This document shows positions 20,059 to 29,520 of a DNA stretch of 64,000 nucleotides, piece after piece (the stretch's first letter is position 1; the number at the start of each line of letters is the position of its first letter). The stretch lies in contig NZ_JAWMWH010000001.1 in assembly GCF_037546185.1 (NCBI RefSeq), positions 310,001-374,000 on the forward strand, given 5' to 3'. Position numbers and translations under genes: made by a program. The notes under the pieces were generated by a model, which saw only the letters and a list, made by a program, of their open reading frames with translations, made no database searches and was not told where the DNA came from. The stretch is from Nicoliella lavandulae. GTDB taxonomy: Bacteria > Bacillota > Bacilli > Lactobacillales > Lactobacillaceae.

Positions 20059-21085
20059 ATGCATGAATCAATAATTTAATTAAAATCAACGCTGCGACCA
20101 CTTGAATGGCCCCAACCCCAATACTGTAAATTGCAAAGCGTTTGCCGGCCTTCAAAAAGGCGCTTAGGTTCAGCCGTAAGCCAATTGCGGCTAGGGCAAT
20201 GATTTCACACCAACTACTCAAGAAGTGGGCGAAGGTACCGATAAAGTTAGGCAAGTGAACCAAACTGTTGGCAATACAAAAGATTAAGAACCAAAGCACG
20301 TACCAAGGTAGAAAATCAATTTTGTGTTTTTTAACATCTGTTTCAACTGCTTCCACAGTTTGTTCAGCACTCACGTTATGTTGGTGAATCCGTGAAAAGA
20401 CGAGGACAATTACGACCAACATAATGATTCGCATAATCTTAAATAACGTCGCAAATTCAACCGTTGATTGGTTAACCATGGTGGCACTGGCAATTACCTG
20501 TCCTACTGATTGAACGGTTCCTCCGATCAACGCACCGCGGGTTAAGTCAACGTTGCCAAACACAACCGTTCCTAAGATTGGTAGCAACAACATTAAGACG
20601 GTCCCCATTAGGTTAACCAACGTGATGGCCATCCCGGCGTCTTCATCGCTAGCCCCAATGACTGGTTTAATCGATGCAATGGCTGACGAACCACAAACGG
20701 CGTTTCCACCCGCCATGGATAGGTAGATTCCATCATCGAATTGCAGCCACTTTCCAATCATGATGGCAGCACAAATGGTAATCGTCATTTGTAAGATGAT
20801 GAACAATAACCCGCTCCAATGAAGTTGCAAAATGGTTTGAAACGTAATCGTTAATCCTAATAGCATTACGGAATACTCTAGTAACCGTTTTTCTGCGAAC
20901 TTGGTTCCGGCCGTAAGAATTGGCTGGCGAACGAAGGTATTCCCTAAAATGATTCCGAGTAGAATTGCAATCGTTGCCGCTCCTAAGTCTGGAATGACCA
21001 GCGTTAGGAGTTGGCTAATAATGGCAATTAATAGGGCCACCCCAAATCCTGGCACCCGTTGTTTAATTGTATTAACCACTTTCAT
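20057..21085 (-). CDS. YeiH/UPF0324-family membrane protein (putative sulfur-anion exporter)
   Basis: 342 residues with about ten hydrophobic helices. It has the family hallmarks LGIILGN near residue 45, LLEYSVMLLGL near 90, GGNAVCGSSAI near 145 and a C-terminal LAAIGLRLNL. The UPF0324 (YeiH) family is annotated as putative sulfate exporters, based mostly on genomic context. A divergent LysR gene 110 bases away mirrors the yeiE-yeiH pairing known from enterobacteria and suggests direct control. Confidence 0.85.
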   Translation of the reverse strand: MKVVNTIKQRVPGFGVALLIAIISQLLTLVIPDLGAATIAILLGIILGNTFVRQPILTAGTKFAEKRLLEYSVMLLGLTITFQTILQLHWSGLLFIILQMTITICAAIMIGKWLQFDDGIYLSMAGGNAVCGSSAIASIKPVIGASDEDAGMAITLVNLMGTVLMLLLPILGTVVFGNVDLTRGALIGGTVQSVGQVIASATMVNQSTVEFATLFKIMRIIMLVVIVLVFSRIHQHNVSAEQTVEAVETDVKKHKIDFLPWYVLWFLIFCIANSLVHLPNFIGTFAHFLSSWCEIIALAAIGLRLNLSAFLKAGKRFAIYSIGVGAIQVVAALILIKLLIHA

Positions 21086-21195
21086 CGTCTCCCTTATTTG
21101 AACTATGCTTAAATTATAGCAAGCCTCTTTTAATAAGAGAAATTAATAATTATAATAATTACTATTACCAAAACGAATTAAAGGAGCCATTAACC
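21086..21195. promoter_or_regulatory. Divergent LysR control region
   Basis: The AT-rich intergene between the yeiH-like and LysR genes holds a dyad TAATTATAATAATTA (about 21144-21160), a plausible T-N11-A LysR box. AAAGGAG lies before the LysR start. Confidence 0.4.
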
Positions 21196-22020
21196 ATGTT
21201 CAAATTTTTCCCCGCGTTTCGCGCCGTTTATGAGAACCGTAATTTTTCACTGGCAGCTAAGCAAATCTTTGTGTCCCAATCATCCGTCTCCCAACAAATC
21301 AAAAAGTTAGAAACTTTACTCGGCGCCACCCTCTTCACCCGTAATTCACGCAGTGAGGTCACCCCGACTGAATTAGCTGATCAACTGTACAACGAAGGCG
21401 TTAGCATCTTTGAACAAGAACAAGCGCTTCAACGCCAGTTGACCAACCATCATCCCCATCGCATCCAGTGCCGAATCGGCGTGTCCAATACCACCGCTGA
21501 CGTTGTGGTGCCTAAATTACTACAAACCCTAGCAATTCCCAATGCCGTTAAACTCAGCCTAACGGTTACTAATTCCACAGTGATTGCCGAACAAATGGCC
21601 AATCATCAACTAGAATTCGGCCTAATCGAAAAAGCAATCGTCACGCCCAACATTCAACGCACTGCATTTCATACTGATAAATTGGTGCACGCTGGCAATC
21701 CCAAAAGTGATACCTGGCTCGAACGAGAAAATGGTTCTGGCGTTTATCACTATACAGAAGAATTTTTTAAACAGCGCAATTTAAAACCCAAGAAGCGGAT
21801 TTTAATCGACAATAATGACTTAATCGTCCGCTGCTTAGCAGCCGGCATTGGCCAATCAATCATTTCAAGAGATGTCCTACCCGCAGGGATCCCATTCGAA
21901 CGCTTGAACCACAATTTTGAACGACAATTCTTCCTATTAAATCGACTTAACTATCCGTTTTCAGAACTACAAACGATTGGTCAACAAATGCAAGCCCTTT
22001 TAAAGTCAGTCAATCACTAG
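21196..22020 (+). CDS. LysR-family regulator, divergent from the yeiH-like gene
   Basis: 274 residues. The N-terminal winged helix-turn-helix reads FRAVYENRNFSLAAKQIFVSQSSVSQQI with an LETLLGATLF wing, followed by a shortened substrate-binding domain. Divergent placement next to the exporter predicts that it controls that gene, as YeiE does in other bacteria (context inference). The effector is unknown. The ATG has AAAGGAG 11 bases upstream. Confidence 0.87.
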   Translation: MFKFFPAFRAVYENRNFSLAAKQIFVSQSSVSQQIKKLETLLGATLFTRNSRSEVTPTELADQLYNEGVSIFEQEQALQRQLTNHHPHRIQCRIGVSNTTADVVVPKLLQTLAIPNAVKLSLTVTNSTVIAEQMANHQLEFGLIEKAIVTPNIQRTAFHTDKLVHAGNPKSDTWLERENGSGVYHYTEEFFKQRNLKPKKRILIDNNDLIVRCLAAGIGQSIISRDVLPAGIPFERLNHNFERQFFLLNRLNYPFSELQTIGQQMQALLKSVNH

Positions 22021-22094
22021 TAACTTAATGAATTCTTTAATAGTTGAGATGAGTTTGGTATAATAGATATGACACATATTTAGGAGGAATTATT

Positions 22095-22898
22095 TTGAAA
22101 TTTGCTGATTTAAAAGCGGAAGCCAAGGGACAATTAGCCCCACATTACGGTTTTTTTCTGTTGTTATTATTACCAGCGTATATTTTAAGCATTATTAGTG
22201 GCGGAAGTTACGTTACACAATTCTCATCTCAAGTTAGCCAAATGACTAGCAATGCTAATGGCGTTTATAACACTCAAAACGTATCATCTTCTGGAGGTCT
22301 TTTCTCCATCTTTGCCAATGTATTATTACTTAGTGCCTTTTTCGTCATGATCAAGGTGATGCGTGGTCAAGATACCACCTTTAAGGGCGGATTCAAAAAG
22401 GCCTTCAATATCTTCACTCGTGGTGATTACTTCTTTGGCGCCTTTATGGTTGGACTACTTAAGTATGTTTATATTTTCTTGTGGTCACTACTTGGTTATA
22501 TCCTAGCAATAGCTGCAGTAGCTGTAGCAGTCACATTGAATCGTAATCAAGCGGCATTTTTTGCCCTTGTCTTTCTTGCTGCTTTGTTATTAATTGCTAC
22601 CTCAGTGGTTACCACAATTAAGTCACTTGCTTACTCACAAGCCCAATTTATCTTTCGGGATGGGTTAGACAATGACCAACCAGTTAGCTACAATCAAGCA
22701 ATAACGAAGAGTCGGCAATTAATGGATGGTCACAAAGGGGAATTTTTCCTATTGATCCTTAGTTTTATTCTTTGGTACTTACTAGGAATCATTACGTTAG
22801 GCCTTGCCAACATCTTCTACGTAACCCCATATACTCGTTTAACATTTGCTAACTATTACGTTCATTTAACTGAAAATAATATTACTAGCGCTGAATAA
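22095..22898 (+). CDS. DUF975 family integral membrane protein
   Basis: 267 residues with about six membrane segments. The opening FADLKAEAKGQLAPHYG and the later SRQLMDGHKGEFFLLILSF are characteristic of DUF975. The function is unknown; relatives appear in envelope-stress and peptide-resistance contexts. The start is TTG at 22095, with AGGAGG 7 bases before it; no in-frame ATG fits. An extended -10, TGGTATAAT, precedes it. A paralogue at 25913 lies on the other side of the cation ATPase. Confidence 0.82.
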   Translation: MKFADLKAEAKGQLAPHYGFFLLLLLPAYILSIISGGSYVTQFSSQVSQMTSNANGVYNTQNVSSSGGLFSIFANVLLLSAFFVMIKVMRGQDTTFKGGFKKAFNIFTRGDYFFGAFMVGLLKYVYIFLWSLLGYILAIAAVAVAVTLNRNQAAFFALVFLAALLLIATSVVTTIKSLAYSQAQFIFRDGLDNDQPVSYNQAITKSRQLMDGHKGEFFLLILSFILWYLLGIITLGLANIFYVTPYTRLTFANYYVHLTENNITSAE

Positions 22899-22907
22899 TC
22901 ATCACTG

Positions 22908-22935
22908 AACCTCTGGTTTGAACCAGGGGTTTTTT
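22908..22935 (+). terminator. Terminator after the first DUF975 gene
   Basis: AACCTCTGGTT / AACCAGGGGTT stem plus TTTTTT. Confidence 0.88.
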
Positions 22936-23020
22936 GTTTACCCTTTTTTTAGCATTTATTCACTTACCAAAAATATTTATTAAAAATTAGTAAATAATAA
23001 TAGTATTATTCGTCTAGTTC

Positions 23021-23029
23021 TGGTATGAT
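23021..23029 (+). promoter_or_regulatory. Extended -10 promoter of the leader ORF and cation ATPase
   Basis: TGGTATGAT is an extended -10. The predicted transcript starts near 23036, only a few bases before the AAAGGAGGTG ribosome site of the leader ORF. Confidence 0.6.
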
Positions 23030-23057
23030 AGTGATTAATCTAAAGGAGGTGTAGCAC

Positions 23058-23126
23058 ATGGATAGTGGCCCTGATCTCATAAGACCAAGGTTCATCATTG
23101 CCCTTCATTATTTCCTAATGGAATAG
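23058..23126 (+). CDS. 22-residue leader peptide upstream of the cation P-type ATPase
   Basis: An ATG with an unusually strong ribosome site (AAAGGAGGTG, 8 bases upstream) opens a 22-codon ORF. It begins MDSGPDLIRPRF and ends in a hydrophobic/aromatic stretch. It is the first translated feature of the ATPase transcript and stops 52 bases before the ATPase start. A hairpin (TAGTTATTATG / CATAACAGCTA, one mismatch, 23124-23150) begins at its stop codon, followed by a T-rich stretch. An early Asp/Pro-containing segment is reminiscent of MgtL-type leader peptides, whose translation senses Mg2+ through ribosome destabilisation in enterobacteria. That parallel is inference. Confidence 0.6.
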   Translation: MDSGPDLIRPRFIIALHYFLME

Positions 23127-23178
23127 TTATTATGACTAACATAACAGCTATTTTACATTTACAAAGGAGATTATTTTT

Positions 23179-25836
23179 ATGAAGGATTTTAAATTATCGG
23201 AAAAAGAAATTCAGAAAAAGTATCAGATTAAAGATATTGAAAGCGGACTGACTAGCTCACAAGCGAGTGAACGATTAGCCCAAAACGGTCCTAACGAACT
23301 CCAGTTCAAGAAGGATTCTAAGCTAAAGCTATTTCTACGCCAATTTAATAATGTCATTATCTATGTACTAATTCTTTCTGCAATTCTAACTTTATTAATG
23401 CGTCATTACTCTGATTCCACCATCATTGCATTAGTGGTATTAGTAAACGCAATTATTGGTTACTACCAGGAAGCCAACGCTTCAAACGCACTTGAAAAAA
23501 TCAGGTCGATTCTATCAACTACTTCTACCGTTTACCGTGATGGCAAGCGAATTGACATCCCCACCAAAGACATTGTCGTAGGAGATGTCGTCTTCCTTGA
23601 AGCCGGTGACCGGGTCCCCGCTGACTTACGGTTGATTGACACTGATAACCTTCGGATTCAAGAATCAGCATTGACTGGTGAATCCGATTCAATTGAAAAA
23701 AATGCCGATGTCATTACTGCGGACAACCCATCGTTAGCCGAACAGACTAACGTGGCCTTCTCCTATACTTCCGTTACTTCTGGAAGTGGGACGGGGATTG
23801 TTACCGCAACTGGAAATGATACTGAGATCGGTCAAATTTCTAAGGAAGTTAATAACACGACTGAACGTAAAACACCCCTAATGAATGAATTAGACCAATT
23901 AGGGAAGTGGGTTTCATACGTGATCATGATTGCTTCCGTAATCCTATTCTTAATTGGATTATACTTTGAAACTTACTCCGTTTCCGTCCTAGCATTAGCC
24001 GTTGTGGCAATGGTCGTGGGTTCCATTCCGGAAGGATTACCCGCTACCACTTCCGTAGTCCTCTCCCGTGGGGTGAGTGACATGGCTAAGAACAAACACA
24101 CCATCGTTAAAAGCCTACCAGCTGTGGAAACATTAGGATCCGTGGACGTGGTAGCCACTGATAAAACGGGGACGTTAACGCAAAATGAAATGACTGCGAC
24201 CGATGTCTTATTACCAAATGCTACTTATCACGTGACTGGAACTGGTTATCAACCAGAAGGGCAAATCTTAGATGACAAAGACCAACCCGTTGTCCATAAT
24301 AAAGCCTTAGACCTCTTCTTAGAAGCTGGGTTCGAGGCTAACGATACAACGTTGAACCATGAAGATGGCAAGTGGGAAATCAACGGTGAGCCAACTGACG
24401 GTGCATTCCTAACGCTTTACCATAAGGGGATGCAAACGAAAGCTGCTCCTAAGAACCAAGAAGTCGACTTACTACCGTTCGATTCCGCCTTTCGTTACAT
24501 GGGGAAAGTGGTTCAAAACGAAGCTGGTCAAAAGACCCTGTTCGTTAAAGGTTCTCCCGATAAGATTTTAGCATTAGCGAAAAAGACCGACGCTAACTTC
24601 GATATTGATGCGTGGGAAGCTAAGGTCCACGCCCTTTCTAAGACTGGAAAACGGGTCATTGCCGTTGGTTATAAACCAGTGGCCGCTGATGTGAACGAAA
24701 TTTCACATGACCTAATTAATTCTGGAGTTCAATTCCTGGGATTAGCCGGAATCATTGACCCTCCACGCGAAGAAGTGGTCCAAGCCTTGAAGGAAATGAA
24801 TGCCGCTGGGGTGGAAGTGAAGATGATCACTGGTGATAACCCCGTTACCGCCAAAGCCATTGGTGAAAAATTAGGGTTAGCCCCTACGATTCACGCCATT
24901 ACCGGTGCTGAATTAGATGCATTGGATGAAGCCGCCTTTACTAAGGCCGTTTTAGAAAACCAAGTGTTTGCTAGAACGACACCGCAAAATAAGCTACAAA
25001 TCATCAAGGCATTACAGGCTAGTGGTAAGGTTACCGCGATGACTGGAGACGGAATCAACGATGCCCCCGCCTTAAAACGAGCTGATATTGGAGTGGCCAT
25101 GGGAATTAAGGGAACCGACGTTGCGAAGGATTCCGCTGACATGGTCTTAACCGATGATAACTTCGGTACGTTATCCACTGCCATTCGTGAAGGACGGCGG
25201 ATTTACGATAACATTAAGAAGAGTATTCAATTCTTACTACCAACTTCGTTTGCGGAAGGCTTAATCATTGCCTTTACCATTTTGACTAAGAATGACATGC
25301 CGTTAAACGCAACCCAATTACTTTGGATCAACATGGTCTCCGCCATTACGATTCAATTCGCGTTTATCTTCGAACCGGCTGAAAAGAACATCATGGATAA
25401 AAAGCCGCGTGATAACAATAGTTCATTACTAGGCAAGGGTGATATGTACCGCATCGCCTACATTTCTTCATTAATGGCCATTTGTGGGATTGTGGTCTTC
25501 GATCTGTTAACCAATAGTGGTTGGAGCGTTGAAGTCGCAAGTACCGTCGTGGTGAACGTAATTGTCTTTGGTAAGATTTTCTACCTCTTCAACATTCGGA
25601 CAAGTGAACCACTATTTTCAAAGGCCCTCTTCAGTAATCCCGCTGCATTCTGGATTATTGGATTAATGATTTTACTACAAGTGCTATTAACTTACGTGCC
25701 ATTCATGCAAGATGCGTTCAAGACCGCAAGTATTCCTGCATCCGGTTGGATTATTTCCATCATTGCCGGAATCGTGGTGCTAAGTGTTACCGAAATTGAT
25801 AAAATTATTTCCAAGCGCTTTGCTGCAAACCGCTAA
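23179..25836 (+). CDS. P-type cation-transporting ATPase (Ca2+/Mg2+-type, P2)
   Basis: 885 residues with a complete P-type ATPase layout: N-terminal cation ATPase domain, actuator TGES, membrane motif IPEGLP, phosphorylation site DKTGTLTQNE, nucleotide domain KGSPDKI, hinge MTGDGINDAPAL and a C-terminal membrane bundle. PEGLP and overall length fit the P2 group (calcium pumps and close relatives). The exact ion (Ca2+, Mg2+ or Mn2+) is not decided by sequence. AAAGGAG precedes the ATG. A leader ORF and hairpin upstream suggest ion-responsive control. Confidence 0.9.
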   Translation: MKDFKLSEKEIQKKYQIKDIESGLTSSQASERLAQNGPNELQFKKDSKLKLFLRQFNNVIIYVLILSAILTLLMRHYSDSTIIALVVLVNAIIGYYQEANASNALEKIRSILSTTSTVYRDGKRIDIPTKDIVVGDVVFLEAGDRVPADLRLIDTDNLRIQESALTGESDSIEKNADVITADNPSLAEQTNVAFSYTSVTSGSGTGIVTATGNDTEIGQISKEVNNTTERKTPLMNELDQLGKWVSYVIMIASVILFLIGLYFETYSVSVLALAVVAMVVGSIPEGLPATTSVVLSRGVSDMAKNKHTIVKSLPAVETLGSVDVVATDKTGTLTQNEMTATDVLLPNATYHVTGTGYQPEGQILDDKDQPVVHNKALDLFLEAGFEANDTTLNHEDGKWEINGEPTDGAFLTLYHKGMQTKAAPKNQEVDLLPFDSAFRYMGKVVQNEAGQKTLFVKGSPDKILALAKKTDANFDIDAWEAKVHALSKTGKRVIAVGYKPVAADVNEISHDLINSGVQFLGLAGIIDPPREEVVQALKEMNAAGVEVKMITGDNPVTAKAIGEKLGLAPTIHAITGAELDALDEAAFTKAVLENQVFARTTPQNKLQIIKALQASGKVTAMTGDGINDAPALKRADIGVAMGIKGTDVAKDSADMVLTDDNFGTLSTAIREGRRIYDNIKKSIQFLLPTSFAEGLIIAFTILTKNDMPLNATQLLWINMVSAITIQFAFIFEPAEKNIMDKKPRDNNSSLLGKGDMYRIAYISSLMAICGIVVFDLLTNSGWSVEVASTVVVNVIVFGKIFYLFNIRTSEPLFSKALFSNPAAFWIIGLMILLQVLLTYVPFMQDAFKTASIPASGWIISIIAGIVVLSVTEIDKIISKRFAANR

Positions 25837-25841
25837 TCATT

Positions 25842-25874
25842 AAGCTGGTGAATTTAAATTCACCAGCTTTTTTT
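25842..25874 (+). terminator. Terminator after the cation ATPase
   Basis: AAGCTGGTGAATTT / AAATTCACCAGCTT stem with a run of T. Confidence 0.9.
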
Positions 25875-25912
25875 ATGGTAAAATATGGTTAAACTATTTC
25901 AGGAGGATCAGC

Positions 25913-26611
25913 ATGCAAATTCGTAATCTTAAGACAGCTGCCAATCAAGAATTCATGAAGCACTTTCGCTTCTATTTTATCTTATTCTTACCCTATTTAA
26001 TCTTAGTGACCCTTAGTAATATGATTGCCCGGAGTGTTTCTGACGCCCTCTTCGTTGCAGTCAATAATGGTGATTCCGTCATGGATGCCTATGCTACCCT
26101 CGCACGAGGCCCAGTATATCTAACGCAATTAATTGGGATTTTAGGCGGCCTAGTATTAATTGGCCTATCATTCAATATTTTAGATTTAATCCGACACCGT
26201 AGCGATTATCAAAACCCCATTGGTAAGTCGACCGCCCTATTCGGCAATCGAATGGTGCTAGGCGTACTGGCAATTGTATTATTACAATTCCTATTTACGT
26301 TCCTATGGACGTTATTATTCATTGTGCCAGGGATCATTAAGAATTATTCATACTCCCAGGCGGTTTATATTTATCGGGATGCCATCAAGAATGGTCATCC
26401 GATTTCACCACTCGCTGCCATTACCGCTAGTCGGAAACTAATGGTTGGTCATAAGGGTGAACTATTTATCCTACAACTATCATTTATCGGTTGGTTCTTC
26501 TTATTATATTTATCAACGAACTTGCTAGTATTTCCAATTCTAGGAATCTTTATTTACCCATATTTCCAAATCACCCTTATGAATTACTACCGTCAATTAA
26601 CTAATTCATAA
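25913..26611 (+). CDS. DUF975 family integral membrane protein (second paralogue)
   Basis: 232 residues. It shares the DUF975 opening (IRNLKTAANQEFMKHF) and the ASRKLMVGHKGELFILQLSF motif with the gene at 22095. About six membrane helices, function unknown. AGGAGG lies 6 bases before the ATG. Two paralogues bracketing the cation ATPase suggest a duplicated neighbourhood or shared envelope role, but no mechanism is visible. Confidence 0.8.
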   Translation: MQIRNLKTAANQEFMKHFRFYFILFLPYLILVTLSNMIARSVSDALFVAVNNGDSVMDAYATLARGPVYLTQLIGILGGLVLIGLSFNILDLIRHRSDYQNPIGKSTALFGNRMVLGVLAIVLLQFLFTFLWTLLFIVPGIIKNYSYSQAVYIYRDAIKNGHPISPLAAITASRKLMVGHKGELFILQLSFIGWFFLLYLSTNLLVFPILGIFIYPYFQITLMNYYRQLTNS

Positions 26612-26613
26612 TT

Positions 26614-26653
26614 AAAAAATGCCACCCTGAAATTAATCAGCGGTGGCATTTTT
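26614..26653. terminator. Convergent bidirectional terminator
   Basis: AAAATGCCACC / GGTGGCATTTT stem. It overlaps the last codons of the minus-strand gene at 26633. Confidence 0.85.
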
Positions 26654-26959
26654 GATATCGCCATTTGCCATAATATTGAAGGTGCCCACTTCACCATCAG
26701 CACCATTTTGAATGGCTAATTTATCAAGAACTTGAATAATAAAGATCAGATTCGTCGGATCATAACCCAATGGAACTAACACCGTATCGGTAGTTGATCG
26801 ACCTAAGTGTTGAAGTAACGCCTGGTCAGCATCGTCAAATGATTGAATGGGATGGTTACCAGTCAGATTCGTGGTCGGCCAGAAGTAACCAAATTCACCG
26901 CGATACTTCACTTTAATTAAGTTACGATGACGCTCTAAGACTTGAATGATTTCAGCCAT
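26633..26959 (-). CDS. Small hypothetical protein coupled to vanZ-like gene
   Basis: 108 residues, not recognised. No signal peptide or membrane helix; a mixed alpha/beta composition (MAEIIQVLERHRNLIKVKY, FGYFWPTTN). Its GGGAGG ribosome site lies inside the end of the VanZ-family gene, and the two frames overlap by 25 bases, so translation is probably coupled. Confidence 0.7.
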   Translation of the reverse strand: MAEIIQVLERHRNLIKVKYRGEFGYFWPTTNLTGNHPIQSFDDADQALLQHLGRSTTDTVLVPLGYDPTNLIFIIQVLDKLAIQNGADGEVGTFNIMANGDIKNATAD

Positions 26960-27408
26960 TTGTAAATCCTCCCTTCACCATACCGCACAATGTAATAACC
27001 GATTACCACGCCAATTAAGTTCGACATGACATCGTTGACATCCACCGTTCGTTGAAAGTTCAACCAATTATCTAAGAAGAATTGGCCCATTTCAATAAAT
27101 AATCCCGTTAATAATCCAATCCCTAACACTTGCCAGAAACTGAGATAGCGACGATTCAACAAGCTAATGAATCCACCAAGCGGCATCGTCATCACCACGT
27201 TAAGCCAAAAGCCAAGGGTGCCCAATTCAATCAGTGGTAAATAAACAATTGATGCATGACCATAGGTTAGTGCATGGAGATCCGGGTAACTACCGAGTTG
27301 AACGCTAACCGGAAAGCGCGGGGTAAAACAAATGTAAGCGACGCATAATAGGTATAGTCCACATAGAACTTGTAATAACTGCGTTTGCCATTTTTTAAAC
27401 GTAAACAT
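26935..27408 (-). CDS. VanZ-family membrane protein
   Basis: 157 residues, four to five membrane segments. It has the VanZ-like features CVAYICFTPRFP near the N-terminus, the LGFWLNVVMTMPLGGFISL loop, FIEMGQFFLDNW and RTVDVNDVMSNLIGVVIG. Namesake proteins give low-level teicoplanin resistance in enterococci, but most relatives have no known role. AAGGAAGG precedes the ATG. Confidence 0.85.
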   Translation of the reverse strand: MFTFKKWQTQLLQVLCGLYLLCVAYICFTPRFPVSVQLGSYPDLHALTYGHASIVYLPLIELGTLGFWLNVVMTMPLGGFISLLNRRYLSFWQVLGIGLLTGLFIEMGQFFLDNWLNFQRTVDVNDVMSNLIGVVIGYYIVRYGEGRIYKWLKSFKS

Positions 27409-27438
27409 AATCAGCCTTCCTTTGCATCTATTATAACT

Positions 27439-27476
27439 AAAAAACTGCCATCCCCAAACAGGAATGACAGTTTTAT
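27439..27476 (-). terminator. Terminator of the mntH-usp operon
   Basis: AAACTGTCATTCC / GGATGGCAGTTTTTT (one bulge) on the minus strand. Confidence 0.8.
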
Positions 27477-27486
27477 TTAATAATAA

Positions 27487-27915
27487 TTATCTAATGACCA
27501 TTACTGAAATTGGAGCATATTTAGCCATGTATGCGGCTTGACTCCCAAAGTGACGGGCAATCCCTTTTTTCGAATGAGAACCAACCACCAATAGGTCCGG
27601 TTCAACATGCGGAATTACATCCTTCACGATGGCTTCACCAGCAGATCCAGAAGCAACTACTGCTTGAACGTCTTTTACCCCAGCATCTTGTGCTTGTTTA
27701 ACGTACTTTTGCATATGAGCTTCTAGTTCTGATTTTTCACCATGAACATAGTCCTTAGTAAGTGCTTCGTAAACGTTAATTTCTTCCGTTTCCAAAACTG
27801 ATACTAACACTAGTTGAGCATCGTCACGTTTAGCACGTTCGATGGAATACCGAAAGGCTAAAATCGCATCGTCAGAGTCATCGACACCGACTAAAATTCG
27901 TTTAAATTCATCCAT
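27487..27915 (-). CDS. UspA-family universal stress protein
   Basis: 142 residues. It has the Usp fold (RILVGVDDSDDAILAFRYSIERA) and an ATP-binding C-terminal loop GSHSKKGIARHFGSQAAYMAKYAPISVMVIR shape. It lies 31 bases after mntH on the same strand, an arrangement common in lactobacilli, and probably forms an operon with it. The ATG at 27915 follows GAGGTG; an upstream GTG overlaps that site. Confidence 0.88.
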   Translation of the reverse strand: MDEFKRILVGVDDSDDAILAFRYSIERAKRDDAQLVLVSVLETEEINVYEALTKDYVHGEKSELEAHMQKYVKQAQDAGVKDVQAVVASGSAGEAIVKDVIPHVEPDLLVVGSHSKKGIARHFGSQAAYMAKYAPISVMVIR

Positions 27916-27945
27916 AACAGGCACCTCTTATTTAAAATTGGTTAA

Positions 27946-29520
27946 TTATGCGTTCTTTTGAGCATTAGCTTGATTTTGTTGTTCAGCTTCAATGCGCTTG
28001 TTACCAAAGTAGAATTCAACCATCGTCCAAATTAATAGTCCTAAGATCAAAATATCTAAGGTATATGCAATGATATTAGCTTCATTGGTTTGAGAAGCAG
28101 TTGGGTTATCACCGAAGAATCCAGCAACTGAACCAGGAAGACCGTTTAAGTTTAAGTAAATTAAACCAATTACTGAAACCCAACCTAGGAACTTAACCCA
28201 AAGGCGGTTCTTGAATTCCTTCCCCATTTGATGAGCATTATCAGTCATCAAGATCAATGGCAACATGGAGAATGGTAATGCCAATGCTAAGAAGATTTGT
28301 GAATTTTCCATTAAGTTATTCAATGCGGTATGTTCTTGTAGTTCTGATTCACCACTAGTTAATGCCACACAAATCAACACTGGAATCACTGAAATTAAAC
28401 GAGTAATTAGACGCCGTAACCAAAGTGGCATCTTCATGTGAATGAATCCTTCCATGATTACTTGACCAGTTAAAGTTCCCGTAATCGTGGAATTTTGTCC
28501 GGAAGCTAATAGGGCAACCGCGAACAATGTAGATAAGATTCCTGACTTAGCAACGCTAATCAAGATTGGGTTACTCAAGGTTGCAGTGTTGTTTAAGGCA
28601 TCAAACAATCCGAAGAATGATGAGTCCTTAACGGCACCGGTCTTGAATACGGCAACCCCCATAATCAATAGTAATGCATTAACGAAGAATGCAAACGTTA
28701 ATTGAATGTTAGAATCCCAAGTAGTAAACTTGATGGCTCTAGCAACATCCTTTTTATCCTTAGGATTATAATCACGAGTTTGTGAGATTGCTGAATGCAA
28801 GTAAAGGTTATGTGGCATCACAGTGGCCCCGATAATCCCTAATGCACCATTATAAGGAGTTAATCCATCAGCAGCCTTACGACTTTGTGAAAGAATATCA
28901 GGTGTAGGAATTAATCCTTCGAATGCAGCTGACCAGTTAGCATTTGATAATGCTACTTGGTAAGCAAAGACAACTAGAATTACTAAGATTAAACAAACCA
29001 CGATGGCTTCAATCTTTCTGAACCCAATCTTCGTAAGTAATAACAATAGTAAAACATCAAAAACGGTAATGAAAACGGCAACGACAAGTGGAATATGGAA
29101 TAACAAGTTTAACGCAATCGCTCCACCAATAACTTCGGCGATATCAGTCGCCATGATGGCAAGTTCTGTCATAATCCATAAAACAATTCCTAATGGTTTC
29201 GAAGTCCGCGCACGAATGGCTTGCGCTAAATCCATTTGGGTCACGATCCCAAGTTTAGCCGCCATGTATTGCAGTAACATCGCAATCAAACTTGAAATCA
29301 AGATAACAGACATCAATAGGTAACCAAAGTCTTGTCCACCGGTGATTGAAGTCGACCAATTACCTGGATCCATATAACCAACGGCAACTAATGCCCCTGG
29401 TCCAGAATAAGCAAATAAAGTCTTCCAAAAACCCCAATCTCTAGGTACGCTAACGGTATGGTTGATTTCTTCCAACGAAGGACCATTAGCGTAGTGAATC
29501 ATACTGTGTTTTTCACTCAC
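27946..29520 (-). CDS. mntH: Nramp-family Mn2+/H+ symporter
   Basis: 524 residues with about eleven membrane helices. It has the Nramp metal-site motifs DPGNWSTSI in helix 1 and MPHNLYLHS in helix 6, and the GQNSTITGTLTGQ transport signature. It imports Mn2+ (and possibly Fe2+), central to oxidative defence in lactobacilli. The start is GTG at 29520, with AAAGGTGGAG 6 bases before it; the frame is open further upstream but without a ribosome site. Downstream usp is probably cotranscribed. Confidence 0.92.
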   Translation of the reverse strand: MSEKHSMIHYANGPSLEEINHTVSVPRDWGFWKTLFAYSGPGALVAVGYMDPGNWSTSITGGQDFGYLLMSVILISSLIAMLLQYMAAKLGIVTQMDLAQAIRARTSKPLGIVLWIMTELAIMATDIAEVIGGAIALNLLFHIPLVVAVFITVFDVLLLLLLTKIGFRKIEAIVVCLILVILVVFAYQVALSNANWSAAFEGLIPTPDILSQSRKAADGLTPYNGALGIIGATVMPHNLYLHSAISQTRDYNPKDKKDVARAIKFTTWDSNIQLTFAFFVNALLLIMGVAVFKTGAVKDSSFFGLFDALNNTATLSNPILISVAKSGILSTLFAVALLASGQNSTITGTLTGQVIMEGFIHMKMPLWLRRLITRLISVIPVLICVALTSGESELQEHTALNNLMENSQIFLALALPFSMLPLILMTDNAHQMGKEFKNRLWVKFLGWVSVIGLIYLNLNGLPGSVAGFFGDNPTASQTNEANIIAYTLDILILGLLIWTMVEFYFGNKRIEAEQQNQANAQKNA

